The notes beneath the pieces were generated by a model. That model was not told the DNA's origin. It was given only the letters and a program-made list of their open reading frames with translations, and searched no databases. DNA of 5,714 nt, from contig JAXJQF010000149.1 of assembly GCA_036311285.1 (NCBI GenBank), positions 1 to 5,714 of the forward strand, in the 5' to 3' direction. This DNA comes from JAXJQF01 sp036311285. GTDB lineage: Bacteria > Pseudomonadota > Gammaproteobacteria > Enterobacterales > Succinivibrionaceae. The position numbers and the translations under genes were made by a program. How positions within the stretch are numbered: the stretch's first letter is position 1; the number at the start of each line of letters is the position of its first letter. This document shows, piece by piece, positions 5,597 through 5,714 of the stretch.

Positions 5597-5714
5597 TTAA
5601 TCCAGCTTTTCAATCAAACATTGATGATCTTTTGTTTTAGGATTATAGTTAATTCCTATAAGTAATACATCATTCGGATAATCACCATCACGATATCTAC
5701 TAAAATACTCTTTC
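5597..5714 (-). CDS. C-terminal end of a PD-(D/E)XK nuclease-like protein (AAA-ATPase-like/DUF1703 type), partial
   Basis: Only the last 38 residues and the TAA stop are in the window; the 5' part lies beyond the right edge. The tail reads KEYFSRYRDGDYPNDVLL, then IGINYNPKTKDHQCLIEKLD. A 'vlLIGInYd.ktK.h...IEKl' ending is typical of the PD-(D/E)XK nuclease domain that closes proteins with an N-terminal AAA-ATPase-like domain (DUF1703 group), common in intracellular and symbiotic bacteria and often carried in multiple mobile copies. The biochemical role of this group is poorly known. It points the same way as traC but is 358 bp away with a boxA on the other strand between, so co-transcription is unlikely. 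The reading frame is well supported; the family call rests on a short tail recognised from memory. Confidence 0.62.
   Translation of the reverse strand, partial: KEYFSRYRDGDYPNDVLLIGINYNPKTKDHQCLIEKLD

Noticed and set aside
1..5714. CRISPR array, tRNA gene, insertion sequence, replication origin with iterons
   Set aside because: No regularly spaced repeats, cloverleaf-like sequence, transposase frame, or phased iteron set was seen on either strand.

Overview
The window is a piece of a mobile genetic element, either a conjugative plasmid or an integrative conjugative element, from a low-GC bacterium (G+C near 30% by eye). A low-GC gammaproteobacterium is the best guess. The transfer genes belong to the F-type (TraC/TrhF) type IV secretion family. 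The intergenic region at 5400-5440 also carries TGCTCTTTAACAAT, which matches the gamma/betaproteobacterial rRNA antitermination boxA. No base in the window names a genus, so the host assignment is an inference.

Layout, left to right. At 33-1591 on the + strand, two genes separated by 2 nt encode a HipB-like antitoxin/repressor and a HipA-family serine/threonine kinase toxin. The gene-free stretch 1592-1924 holds an AT-rich operator-like cluster. It also holds a 24-bp exact copy of the hipB/hipA junction, which begins a decayed second hipA start, and a strong hairpin that probably terminates transcription from both sides. At 1925-5238 on the - strand lie an S26/TraF-type conjugative signal peptidase (TrhF-like) and, upstream of it, a complete TraC, the VirB4-class ATPase of the F-type transfer channel. 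The gene-free stretch 5239-5596 is the traC leader. It holds an exact 16-bp tandem repeat, an inverted repeat, a hairpin followed directly by boxA on the opposite strand, and a 14-bp palindrome. At 5597-5714 (- strand) is the C-terminal end of a protein resembling the PD-(D/E)XK nuclease end of the AAA-ATPase-like/DUF1703 family.

How the parts fit. traC followed by an S26 peptidase gene is the order seen in SXT/R391 and IncH-type transfer regions, where traW, traU and traN normally follow. Here the next genes are the convergent hipBA pair, so the operon either ends or was interrupted at this point. HipBA may act as a stabilising (addiction or persistence) cargo module of the element.

The most interesting points are the hipBA partial duplication with its repeated operator-like sites, the rRNA-type boxA placed outside any rRNA operon, and the apparent Cys at the expected nucleophile position of the signal peptidase.
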